64,000 bases of DNA from Verrucomicrobiia bacterium (GTDB taxonomy: Bacteria; Verrucomicrobiota; Verrucomicrobiia; Limisphaerales; JAEYXS01): positions 1 to 64,000 of the forward strand of contig DASWYF010000018.1 in NCBI GenBank assembly GCA_036405135.1. Direction: 5' to 3'. Position 1 is the first letter of the stretch. Each line of letters opens with the position of its first letter. Positions 44,504 to 52,468 of the stretch are shown piece after piece. Position numbers and translations under genes: made by a program. A model generated the notes under the pieces. That model was not told where the DNA came from. It searched no databases and saw nothing but the letters and a program-made list of their open reading frames with translations.

Positions 44504-45124
44504 TTATACGGCCAGTTGCACGAAGCGTTCCTGCAATTGCGTGCTCCATTTCGTGAGGTAGCTGAAGCTGCGGTAGATATCTTCCAAGCGCGTGAGCGGC
44601 AGTGCCCCTGCCCTAGCGGCATCTCCGATAGCCGGTGCTTTTTCCCACGCGGCGTTCAGCGTCTGCAACTCAGCCTCCAACTGATCCTGCTGCTCTCTCA
44701 AACTCTCCTGCAATGCCTGCACCTCATCCGTCCATTCGAGACTGCGCTGAAAGAGCTGCGCCTTCACTATCGGCGACTGCATCTTGCCCTTCTCCAGCAG
44801 AAAGTAATCGAGCTGCTTGCAAATCTGGCCCACCTCGATGAACAACTCCATCGCACCGGGTGGAATATTCTGGATTTCCTTCGGCTTAGCGCCCGCTTCG
44901 AGCGTGAGCAAATGCAACAATCGATCCTTCGTGACACTCAAGGTCCGATACGCCGTGTTCAACTCCGTGTAACGCGTATTCGCCGCGGCCTTCTCCTCCT
45001 CGCCCGCGTTATGGAAACGATCTGGATGCACCTCGCCGCTCAACGACAAAAACTTGCCCTTCAACGCCTCGACATCCATCGACGGACGACGCGGTTCATT
45101 CAACAATACGAAATAATCGGTCAT
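44504..45124 (-). CDS. hscB: Iron-sulfur cluster co-chaperone HscB
   Basis: A 206-residue J-domain protein. The N-terminal J-domain starts DYFVLLNEPRRPSMDVEALKGKF and holds HPDRF (His33-Pro34-Asp35), which stimulates the ATPase of the Hsp70 partner HscA. The C-terminal three-helix domain (PGAMELFIEVGQICKQLDYFLLEKG, SLEWTDEVQALQESLREQ) would bind the scaffold IscU. The gene follows an iscA-type gene by 123 bases on the same strand. No iscS, iscU or hscA is present in the window, so partners must be elsewhere. Confidence 0.9.
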   Translation of the reverse strand: MTDYFVLLNEPRRPSMDVEALKGKFLSLSGEVHPDRFHNAGEEEKAAANTRYTELNTAYRTLSVTKDRLLHLLTLEAGAKPKEIQNIPPGAMELFIEVGQICKQLDYFLLEKGKMQSPIVKAQLFQRSLEWTDEVQALQESLREQQDQLEAELQTLNAAWEKAPAIGDAARAGALPLTRLEDIYRSFSYLTKWSTQLQERFVQLAV

Positions 45125-45247
45125 GGTCTTCGCCTGGCTAGCGTAGATAGGTTACAACTTGATACGGCTGGCCCGCGCCCTCACCGACGACTTGACTGAC
45201 TAACTGAGAATGCCTGACATCGCCCGAAGGCAGGCAAATGAAACCGT

Positions 45248-45634
45248 CTAAGCACTGAAACTCTCGCCGCACGAGCAACTCGTCGCCGCATTCGGATTCT
45301 TCACCTTAAAGCCCCCGTCTTGCAAGGCATCTGAATAATCCAGCTCCGAACCCGTCACATACAGCGCGCTCTTGGGATCCACCACCACCTTGATCCCGCC
45401 CGTGTTTACCAAGATGTCGCGATTCGCCGGTTTATCCTGCAAATCCATCTTATACTGCAAGCCCGAGCAACCGCCCCCGATCACCGCCACCCGCAACACC
45501 CCTTCCGGCCGCCCCTGCTTCGTGAGCAGCGAACTCACCTTCCGGGCGGCGTTATCCGTCACCTTGATCAGGCGCTCATCCCCCACGCGAAACCCGGCTG
45601 GCGCGGCGGCTTTATTGGCACTGGCAGCAATCAT
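45248..45634 (-). CDS. A-type iron-sulfur carrier (IscA/ErpA/HesB family)
   Basis: A 128-residue protein with the three conserved cysteines of A-type carriers: Cys56 in VIGGGCSGLQY and Cys120/Cys122 in SCSCGESF at the C-terminus. ITVTDNAARKVSSLL-like text (KVTDNAARKVSSLLTKQG) and GGIKVVVDPKSALYVTGSELDY complete the fold. It accepts and passes iron-sulfur clusters to apo-proteins. I start at ATG 45634; the longer open frame overlaps the next upstream gene's end. The first ~20 residues are a poorly conserved Ala-rich extension. It is followed on the same strand by hscB. Confidence 0.92.
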   Translation of the reverse strand: MIAASANKAAAPAGFRVGDERLIKVTDNAARKVSSLLTKQGRPEGVLRVAVIGGGCSGLQYKMDLQDKPANRDILVNTGGIKVVVDPKSALYVTGSELDYSDALQDGGFKVKNPNAATSCSCGESFSA

Positions 45635-45714
45635 GTCAGGAAAAACGTACGCGGGATAAGCAAGCGCGTCAATGGGCGGGAATTGAGGAGAATGGAAACG
45701 GCGGTGAAAGCCGT

Positions 45715-46173
45715 TTACGGTTGCTTGCGCAAGCGGAAGAACTGGTGCCAAGGCTGCAAGGCCAGGGTTACAGACCGGGATTCAGCATTGCTTACCGGGG
45801 ATGTCAAAACATCCTGCCATAGCGGGCTTGCGCCCAAGGTGGTTGTTTTTTGCAGAACGAATTCATCCGTCAAACTGCTCCACGATAAAATCACCTGATT
45901 GCCAGTGCGTTGGATGGAAAGAACGGGAGCACCCTCCGTTTGGACAGCCAAGGCGACAGCCCAAAAGCCAGGATCCAGCCGATACTGGCCGTTACTGGAA
46001 ATCATTGTGGCAGGCTGACCGATGGTTCCTAATAGCGAATAAGGGCCACCGCTGCTATTACCACCCCCACTAGAGATGGCCGAGGATGGGAGGGCGATAT
46101 CAGACGCGAAAGTCAAAGCAGCCAATTGGACCAGCGTCAGAAAAATGAGGAAATGACGGATCGACATGCTCAT
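45715..46173 (-). CDS. Small secreted protein coupled to the Kelch protein
   Basis: A 152-residue exported protein: signal peptide (RHFLIFLTLVQLAALTFAS), then SSGGPYSLLGTIGQPATMISSNGQYRLDPGFWA, a motif I associate with verrucomicrobial and planctomycetal secreted proteins, then a C-terminal Ig-like tail (VILSWSSLTDEFVLQKTTTLG, SVTLALQPWHQFFRLRKQ) recalling the RFYRI-type tail of the giant protease. Its ATG directly abuts the Kelch gene's stop (TAA then ATG), so the two are translationally coupled and probably work together at the cell surface. Molecular function is unknown. Confidence 0.75.
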   Translation of the reverse strand: MSMSIRHFLIFLTLVQLAALTFASDIALPSSAISSGGGNSSGGPYSLLGTIGQPATMISSNGQYRLDPGFWAVALAVQTEGAPVLSIQRTGNQVILSWSSLTDEFVLQKTTTLGASPLWQDVLTSPVSNAESRSVTLALQPWHQFFRLRKQP

Positions 46174-48948
46174 TTATGGACGGAGATAAAGAACCATGGA
46201 GCGACTTGGAATATAGGCATAAAGATCGCTGAGGTAAGTGCTCAAATTATAGGTCCCCCCACATACCAACATCTCTTTCCCAGTCCAAACTGCGCCGTAG
46301 AATAAGCGGACACCGGGGCTACCATTCATAGACATCTTATCCCAAGTATCGGTGGCGGGTGAATAGCGATAACCCGTGGGATTGGCACCTGATGTGCCGG
46401 AATTCCCCCATAGTATCATCTCTTTCCCGGTCCAGACGGGCACTGACTTCTGCGTCTCGCCATAGGGATTGATGGCCAGTTGAGTATCGTAGTTCGCTCT
46501 TCCCATGGAAGTCCAAGTATTAGAAGCCGGATTATAACGTACACCTGCGGGAGTAGCGGTGGCCCCACCGGATGAGCAACCACCCCACACAATCATTTCA
46601 GTCCCCGTCCAAACTGTGGCGGAGGAAAAGCGACCGGATCCACCTGAAAAATTACTCCAAGTGTCTGTTACCGGATTATATAGCCGTCCAAAAGTCACAA
46701 AGATCTCTTCGGTATAACTGTATCTTCCTCCCCAAATGACCATGTTAGTCCCATCCCAAGCGGCACTGTGTTCAGACCGTTGCGAAGATCCCGGCGCAGA
46801 GCTGGTAGGAGTCCAGCGATCGGCAGACGGACTGTAACGAGCGCCACTGCTCAGAGCAGAAGCGAAGGGAACAATGCTGTTCCCGCCCCAGACAATCATC
46901 TCAGATCCCGTCCAAACCACCGAACTGCCCGCGCGACTTGAGTGGGCGCCCACAGAGGAGATCGTCGCCCAAGTGTCCGTGGTGGGATTGTAACGGCCGC
47001 CTGAAACACTAGCCAATCCCCAGACAAGCAATTCCGTCCCCGTCCATATCAGGTTTGCCGGTGCGGATGTAGTGGGGGCGTTCACCATGGACATGGCTTT
47101 CCAACGGTTCAACACAGGATCATAACGGTATCCGGGGCCTGAAGTATTGTTCCAAACCAACATTTCTGAACCAGTCCATATAGTGCTGCAAGGCCCGGTA
47201 AACACAGGCAAAACTCCACTGGAAATCAATGACCATTCGTTTTTCTCAAGATCATGAAAAGCGCTTTCAGCAAGGTTATTACCCGAGACATCGGTTCCGC
47301 CCCAAATGAGAATATTCAGACCAGTCCAAACAACAGCCGGTCGTATGCGTGCGGAGGGTGAACCGGTCACGCTGGATGTGCTCCACAGATTTGAAGCCGG
47401 ATGATAACTATGAAGGCCCCCCTTGGCCTCTCCATCAGCTCCAACTCCCCCGTAGATGACCATGCGACTGCCAGTCCATACCGCTCCGTGTTTTGCCAAA
47501 CCTGCTGGAGCGCCAATCACCGGCAAAGGAATCCAAGTCCCCGTAACCGGGTTGAAGCGGGCACCGGAATTTTCGATGGCGTTAGAATCCCCGCCCCAGA
47601 TGATCATGGTTTCTCCTGCCCAGACAGCCGTATGATTTTTACGAGGCGAAGGAGCGGAATCCAAGGTCATCTCCGACCAGGTGTCCGTGGACAGATCATA
47701 AATTCCGCCAGTACCGAACAAGTTGCCGAACTCATCCCAACCGCCCCACACAATCATTTTGGTGCCGGTCCATACGGCGGTGTGACCCGTCCTTGGCTGT
47801 GGAGCATTCACCAGTGAAAGCGGGCTCCACAGACCAGTGGCGGGATCATAACGGCCACCCGAATCCAAACTCTGTTCTCCAGCGGTCTGCCCGCCCCAAA
47901 CAATCATCTGGCTGCCGGTCCAGATCGCCGAATGGCCAAAGCGGGCAAGTGGCGCGCCAGTAAGATTTAACGAACTCCAAACATCCAGACCCAATGAATA
48001 TTTCCCCCCTGTGTTCAAAGCCTGACCAGACTGGTTGCGTCCGCCCCATATAATCATCTCAGCTCCCGTCCAAACAGCCGTGTGACCATAGCGGGCTGCC
48101 GGTGCATTCAAAAAGGGCAAAGCCAGCCAGCTTTGCGATTTGGAATTGAAACGTGCACCGTCTCCGGCAGCCACTCCGTTGGTCATTCCGCCCCACACCA
48201 TCAATTCACTGCCAGTCCAAACGCTGGATGAATCCTGGCGGGCAGCTGGTGCAACGTTGGGTTGAATGCGTCTCCAGCTATCGGGGATGACAGTCTCGCC
48301 TAACTTGACATACCCAGCCGCTTCCAAGCTGGCATTCTCGCCGAGTGACATGATCACCCCGCCACTGCCCACAGCGGTCTGGCCGGAATTGGCGAGATTC
48401 GAAGCAATCGCACCGGAGCTGAGATGCGCGCTGTTCACCGAACCGGGGGCCAGTGCTGAACTGGTCACTCCGCCCGGAGCCACCGTCTGCGAAACCAGCG
48501 AGTTCATCGACACACCAGCCACCTGAGCCCGATAAGCATAGGGCGCGGAATGCAACATCTGGCGTGGAGCCAAGATCACATGCGGATCAGCACTGCCATG
48601 AGGCCGCACTCCGATCTCCAGCCACAGATTATTACCTTCGCTCAAAACCGCTGATCCAAAATCCAAGCTGACATTGAATACTCCCTGCTCCACCGCGACA
48701 GGTGAAACCGAGATCGGCCCGGCCACACTTCCGCCACCATTGGCCACCTGGTATAACTTGAAACTCAAATCATAGTTGCCTTGCGCCGGCTGATTGCCAT
48801 CTGTCAGTTTTCCTTGATAAGTAAAGGCGGAGGTTTGAGCGAAAACAATTCCCGCAGGTGCCATTACCATGCTTAAGCATAGCAATAATGCATAAAAGTG
48901 CCTCGTGCCTGCTGTGGCAAAACCTTTAACCTTGTCCGGTATCTTCAT
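46174..48948 (-). CDS. Secreted Kelch-like beta-propeller protein with 14 repeats
   Basis: A 924-residue exported protein with signal peptide (FYALLLCLSMVMAPAGIVFAQ). Residues ~35-150 are the FTYQGKLTDGNQPAQGNYDLSFKLY module ending LAPRQMLHSAPYAYRA, frequent in PVC surface proteins. The rest is about fourteen ~50-residue repeats, each with H.AVWTG.EMIVWGG followed by GARYNP.TD.W and a variable linker, the Kelch/galactose-oxidase-like pattern, enough for two seven-bladed propellers. No catalytic Cys-Tyr pair can be pointed to, so a binding role is more likely than an oxidase. The start at 48948 follows a GGAGGAAGG-type ribosome site; upstream codons are rejected. Confidence 0.82.
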   Translation of the reverse strand: MKIPDKVKGFATAGTRHFYALLLCLSMVMAPAGIVFAQTSAFTYQGKLTDGNQPAQGNYDLSFKLYQVANGGGSVAGPISVSPVAVEQGVFNVSLDFGSAVLSEGNNLWLEIGVRPHGSADPHVILAPRQMLHSAPYAYRAQVAGVSMNSLVSQTVAPGGVTSSALAPGSVNSAHLSSGAIASNLANSGQTAVGSGGVIMSLGENASLEAAGYVKLGETVIPDSWRRIQPNVAPAARQDSSSVWTGSELMVWGGMTNGVAAGDGARFNSKSQSWLALPFLNAPAARYGHTAVWTGAEMIIWGGRNQSGQALNTGGKYSLGLDVWSSLNLTGAPLARFGHSAIWTGSQMIVWGGQTAGEQSLDSGGRYDPATGLWSPLSLVNAPQPRTGHTAVWTGTKMIVWGGWDEFGNLFGTGGIYDLSTDTWSEMTLDSAPSPRKNHTAVWAGETMIIWGGDSNAIENSGARFNPVTGTWIPLPVIGAPAGLAKHGAVWTGSRMVIYGGVGADGEAKGGLHSYHPASNLWSTSSVTGSPSARIRPAVVWTGLNILIWGGTDVSGNNLAESAFHDLEKNEWSLISSGVLPVFTGPCSTIWTGSEMLVWNNTSGPGYRYDPVLNRWKAMSMVNAPTTSAPANLIWTGTELLVWGLASVSGGRYNPTTDTWATISSVGAHSSRAGSSVVWTGSEMIVWGGNSIVPFASALSSGARYSPSADRWTPTSSAPGSSQRSEHSAAWDGTNMVIWGGRYSYTEEIFVTFGRLYNPVTDTWSNFSGGSGRFSSATVWTGTEMIVWGGCSSGGATATPAGVRYNPASNTWTSMGRANYDTQLAINPYGETQKSVPVWTGKEMILWGNSGTSGANPTGYRYSPATDTWDKMSMNGSPGVRLFYGAVWTGKEMLVCGGTYNLSTYLSDLYAYIPSRSMVLYLRP

Positions 48949-49150
48949 GATTTGAAATCCGCCCTTCCTCCGCATCCTTGGGAAAAAGTCGTTTAGTGAA
49001 CACTGATTTTTATATTTCAGAAGGGGGTGATTGTCCATGCAGGAAAACAAAGCCGATAGCCGTGAGGAGGAACGACGGAGGAATCTGCGCCATATGAGAC
49101 AGAACATCTGATCTTGATCTGAAAGTGGTGGATCGTTGATCCTGCGGGTG

Positions 49151-49678
49151 ATGGCCAAAGCTCATTCGTTCAAGATCACGCTTTCCAACAACCGGACGGA
49201 GTTGGAAGGGATGGAGTTTGTGATGAGCACTTCGCCAGACCTCTTTCATCCGGACCTTATCGGAAGAAAAAAACTGCTGGAGATGCTGGGGCTGTCGCTG
49301 GCTTTCCGTAAAACGTTTGACCTGGTGCGGATAAAAGGGGCATCACGCACTAATAAAGAAGTTGAGATTGCGGATCCGAAGGCAGTGACGCTTATAGAAT
49401 TGAAGACGACAAAGAAAAAGCTGCCGGATAATCCGCTGGGATTCTTTTTCGGAGCGACGGAGAACGAATTCAATCTGGCCACAGCGTTAGGTGCGCAATT
49501 CAACTTTGCATTCGTGTGCCTGCATCCGGAATGTCCTTCCGTGAAGTTTTTGACGCTGCCAGAACTTGAGAGCTTGGTGCAGCGGAAGCGGACGCAATTT
49601 CAGATCAATTTAAGGCGGCAGATTTTGGATAAGAAAAAGGTGTTCGCGAAGAAAGAGAACATTGATACCGGAAGATAA
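49151..49678 (+). CDS. PD-(D/E)XK nuclease-like protein (DUF3883/NO VEIN-like fold)
   Basis: A 175-residue protein. After a helical N-terminus (PDLIGRKKLLEMLGLSLAFRKTFDLVR) comes EIADPKAVTLIELKTTKKKLP, a D-x(n)-ELK core typical of restriction-like nucleases, then GFFFGATENEFNLATALGAQFNFAFVCLHP, which parallels the 'TENE...A...G..Y.LYRV' strand-helix of DUF3883-type domains. That domain class occurs in restriction and DNA-handling proteins. The C-terminus is basic (RQILDKKKVFAKKE). Start ATG 49151 is preferred to an upstream TTG. The gene is divergent from the Kelch gene and has no methyltransferase neighbour, so a role in restriction is unproven. Confidence 0.6.
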   Translation: MAKAHSFKITLSNNRTELEGMEFVMSTSPDLFHPDLIGRKKLLEMLGLSLAFRKTFDLVRIKGASRTNKEVEIADPKAVTLIELKTTKKKLPDNPLGFFFGATENEFNLATALGAQFNFAFVCLHPECPSVKFLTLPELESLVQRKRTQFQINLRRQILDKKKVFAKKENIDTGR

Positions 49679-49960
49679 AACACCCACTTACGCATGCGGC
49701 GTTTTTTGTATGTTTCTGTGGATGAAAAGGTTGGGGTTTCTCTGCAGATTTTAGCGAAAAGTGATGGTTTTCTTGTGGGGATTTGATATTGTTTGTCAGT
49801 GCTGACAACTCGTTGTCGGTAAAGGAGAGGAGTGGTGGTTGGCTCGTCTGAGAATAAGCAGCCTCCGAAATCCTCAAGTCACCAAGCATGATGATGCATT
49901 GTTTACGCGTGCGAAGTTGTGTGCCTGCGTTGGCGGGGAGGTGACGATCCTTATGGAACC

Positions 49961-49980
49961 AGCCGAAGTTCGGCTTCCCC
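49961..49980. repeat. Palindromic hairpin AGCCGAA-g-TTCGGCT
   Basis: A 7-bp perfect inverted repeat with a single-base centre, preceded by GGAACC and followed by TCCCC. Confidence 0.65.
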
Positions 49981-50213
49981 AAAGGGAGGCGTGGGCTTCG
50001 GCGGTGGTGGGGTGTTGGTTATCACGGTGCCTTGACAAAAAAGGTCAGGGCGTCGCGGCAGCAACGCCCTACCGTTTCAGGATATGCGGGTGTATCGGGT
50101 GCTGGATCAGGGCTCGTAAGCTGGAGGGGGAACGGGACGTCGGTGGGCGTAGGATTTGTATGACCCATCGGGGAATCTCTAATACCACTGCGGAACCAGC
50201 CGGGTTTTTGGAC

Positions 50214-50234
50214 AGCGCGAAGTTCGCGCTCCCC
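50214..50234. repeat. Palindromic hairpin AGCGCGAA-g-TTCGCGCT
   Basis: An 8-bp perfect inverted repeat with a single-base centre followed by CCCC. It shares the GAAGTTC core and flanks with the copy at 49961. Confidence 0.65.
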
Positions 50235-50370
50235 TATTGGGAGGGAGCAAAAGACAGATACAACACAGGGGTCAGGTGGTTTCATTGCTCTTTGACATAG
50301 TTCCTTTTAAGGAATGTAGAACGAAGAAGGGAGAATGCAGAAAGGGGGCTAAGCACCTCCTCTCCCCGCG

Positions 50371-50410
50371 CCCTCTCCTCCATCTATTGATGGAAGAGAG
50401 GGAGATGGGA
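50371..50410. repeat. GC-rich dispersed hairpin repeat, variant copy
   Basis: Nested pairing CCCTCT (50371-50376) with AGAGGG (50397-50402) and TCCATC (50379-50384) with GATGGA (50389-50394), loop TATT. Flanking CTCTCCCC and GGGAGATGGG text resembles the repeats near 1064 and 57018. Confidence 0.5.
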
Positions 50411-50803
50411 ACGCCGTGTTTCGGCGAGCATTCTCTGTTCTTCGACTGCGTTTCTTTGTGGAGTGGCTGGCGAGGGTCGGATCCGGGAGGTGCAGACTGG
50501 TGGCTAGAGTGCCGCAGAACAGGATGCCATCGAGAAGAGGGAGCATCAAACGGACGAGATGGGAAGGCGACTTCGGGGAATGTTGAATCAGGAATTGAGA
50601 ATAAAAAAATGATGTAACGGCAAAGCGGCAGCTTTGCCCGGCCATGGAATAGGGGCTTCAGTCCCCTGCTCTGTTTGCCGATGGGTGGTAGGGCAACCGG
50701 CGTGACCGCTTGTGTTACTAGTGTTACATTTGCGTGCGGGTGCAACCCGCCCTGCATTTCTGGCTCGTTTTTTAATCGGGCCGAACCTAAGTTCCTCACC
50801 ACG

Positions 50804-52210
50804 ATGAGCGTAGAAGTACAAAGCACACATCAAAAAGCACTCCAGATCAACCTGGACCCCAGCAAATACGGCACCTTTGCCGAGATCGGTGCCGGCCAGG
50901 AAGTCGCCCGCTGGTTCTTCCGCGTGGGCGGTGCCTCCGGCACCATCGCCAAGACCATGTCCGCCTATGACATGACCGTGAGCGATGCCATCTATGGCGC
51001 GTGCGAGCGTTATGTGAGCCGGCAACGTCTTCAGACGATGTTGCATCATGAGTACGACCTGCTCATCCAACGTCTCTCCGCCAAACGCGGTGCTACGACG
51101 AAGTTCTTCGTCTTCGCGGATACCGTCGTGGCGCGCAGTTACACACGACAGGATGAAGCGCATGGCTGGCTCGGTATCAAGTTCCAATCGGAACCCGGTG
51201 CGGAACCATCCCAGATCATCATCCACGTCCGCCTCATCGATAAGGAGAACCTGCAGGAGCAGGAAGCGCTCGGCATCATCGGTGTGAATCTCATTCACGC
51301 CGCGCTTTACGGTCACACGTCGCCGGAAGGCATGATCCGCTCGCTGCTGGACAACCTCACGCTGGAACGCGTGGAAGTGGACATGATCGAGTTCAGCGGT
51401 CCGGCCTTCAAAGGTGTGGATAACCGCCTCATGGCGTTGCACCTCGTGCAGATCGGCCTCACGAAGGCCGCGATGTTCACCGCCGATGGCAAAGTCGTGC
51501 AACCCGCTGATCTCCTCTACAAGAAGGCGATCATGGTGGAGCGCGGCAGCTTCCGCCCCGTGACGAAAGTGACGATCGACATGCTGAACAGTGCGCAAGC
51601 GCTCTTCGTGCAGGAACCGAAAGTGCAGGGAGAAGACGTCCTCGTCCTCATGGAGATGACGCTCAAAAACCTCACGGACGGCGACAAGATCGATCACAAG
51701 GACTTCCTCGATCGCGTGGACATCCTCGGTGCCTTGGGCAAGACGGTCCTCATCTCCAACTACGGTGAATACCATCGCCTGGCCTCCTACCTCTTCCGTT
51801 ACACGAAGAAGATGATCGGCATCTCGATGGGTGTCCCGAGCTTGAAAGAGATCTTCGACGAGAAGTATTACGCGGATCTCGAAGGCGGCATTCTGGAATC
51901 TTTCGGTCGCCTCTTCAAAAACGACCTGAAGCTCTACGTGTATCCGCTCAAGGAACCGAAGACCGGCATGATGATCACGGCAGGCAACCTGCGCGTGGCC
52001 CCGAATCTCCGCCACCTCTACGCCTACCTCGTGGAGAACCGCTTCATCGAGGGTCTCCGGGACATCGACGAGAACTGCCTGCCCATCTTCTCCCGCGATT
52101 GCCTCGCGAAACTCCGCGCCAATGATCCCGCTTGGGAGAACATGGTGCCGGAAGAAGTCGCCAAGCTCATCAAGGAACGCCGCCTGTTCGGCTACCAAGA
52201 ATCGAAATAG
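50804..52210 (+). CDS. Conserved protein of unclear function (often labelled TonB-dependent receptor or nicotinate-nucleotide adenylyltransferase)
   Basis: A 468-residue cytosolic protein. It begins MSVEVQSTHQKALQINLDP and has KYGTFAEIGAGQEVARWFFRVGGASGTIAKTMSAYDMTVSDAIYG, a strongly conserved block of a family present in several bacterial phyla. Published automatic names for this family disagree, and none fits: there is no signal peptide, beta-barrel or TonB box, and no HxGH nucleotidyltransferase motif at the N-terminus. Features suggest an alpha/beta enzyme or metabolite-binding protein. The start is ATG 50804; upstream codons in the same frame are inside the hairpin region. The gene appears monocistronic. 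Confidence 0.7.
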   Translation: MSVEVQSTHQKALQINLDPSKYGTFAEIGAGQEVARWFFRVGGASGTIAKTMSAYDMTVSDAIYGACERYVSRQRLQTMLHHEYDLLIQRLSAKRGATTKFFVFADTVVARSYTRQDEAHGWLGIKFQSEPGAEPSQIIIHVRLIDKENLQEQEALGIIGVNLIHAALYGHTSPEGMIRSLLDNLTLERVEVDMIEFSGPAFKGVDNRLMALHLVQIGLTKAAMFTADGKVVQPADLLYKKAIMVERGSFRPVTKVTIDMLNSAQALFVQEPKVQGEDVLVLMEMTLKNLTDGDKIDHKDFLDRVDILGALGKTVLISNYGEYHRLASYLFRYTKKMIGISMGVPSLKEIFDEKYYADLEGGILESFGRLFKNDLKLYVYPLKEPKTGMMITAGNLRVAPNLRHLYAYLVENRFIEGLRDIDENCLPIFSRDCLAKLRANDPAWENMVPEEVAKLIKERRLFGYQESK

Positions 52211-52468
52211 GGCCTTATAGCTTTATTGCATTACTGAGAAAACCATCGCCTAATAGCTCTAGGGTACGGGGCGAACTGCCTGTTTGTACACCTAAACCCC
52301 GCAGGAAAGGCAACTTGGGCGTGCAACGAGAACGAAACCTGCTATCTTCAGTCCTAGGAATTTCACAGGTCCAAACGGACGGGCATACTTGCCAACCGGG
52401 GGATACTGTGTAACCAATTAGCGGCAAGCGGGTTATCGCATCGGCATAAATCGGAGACAGGGCAGCGA
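52211..52468. other. Intergenic region before the signalling operon
   Basis: About 260 bases, somewhat AT-richer at the left end, presumably carrying the promoter of the HEAT gene. GGAGACAGGGC just before 52469 is a plausible ribosome-binding site. No other structure is clear. Confidence 0.45.

Larger units (their letters stand above)
49679..50803. other. 1.1-kb gene-free region rich in hairpins
   Basis: Neither strand holds a convincing gene: the longest frames (49839-50300 plus, 50272-50826 minus) have low-complexity, Cys/Arg/Pro-rich translations with no domain. Perfect inverted repeats occur at 49961-49975 (AGCCGAA-g-TTCGGCT), 50047-50070 (AGGGCGT..ACGCCCT), 50214-50230 (AGCGCGAA-g-TTCGCGCT), 50371-50402 and 50620-50637 (GCAAAGC-ggca-GCTTTGC). 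The first and third are both followed by CCCC and preceded by GGAACCAGCC. The region looks like an accumulation of dispersed repeats. Confidence 0.6.

Noticed and set aside
49839-50300. 153-residue plus-strand frame in the hairpin region
   Set aside because: The frame spans several palindromes and its translation is low-complexity and Cys/Arg-rich, typical of repeat read-through.
50588-52198. Long minus-strand open frame (536 codons) opposite the conserved gene at 50804
   Set aside because: Shadow frame: strongly skewed composition and no recognisable domain, while the plus-strand frame has conserved blocks.
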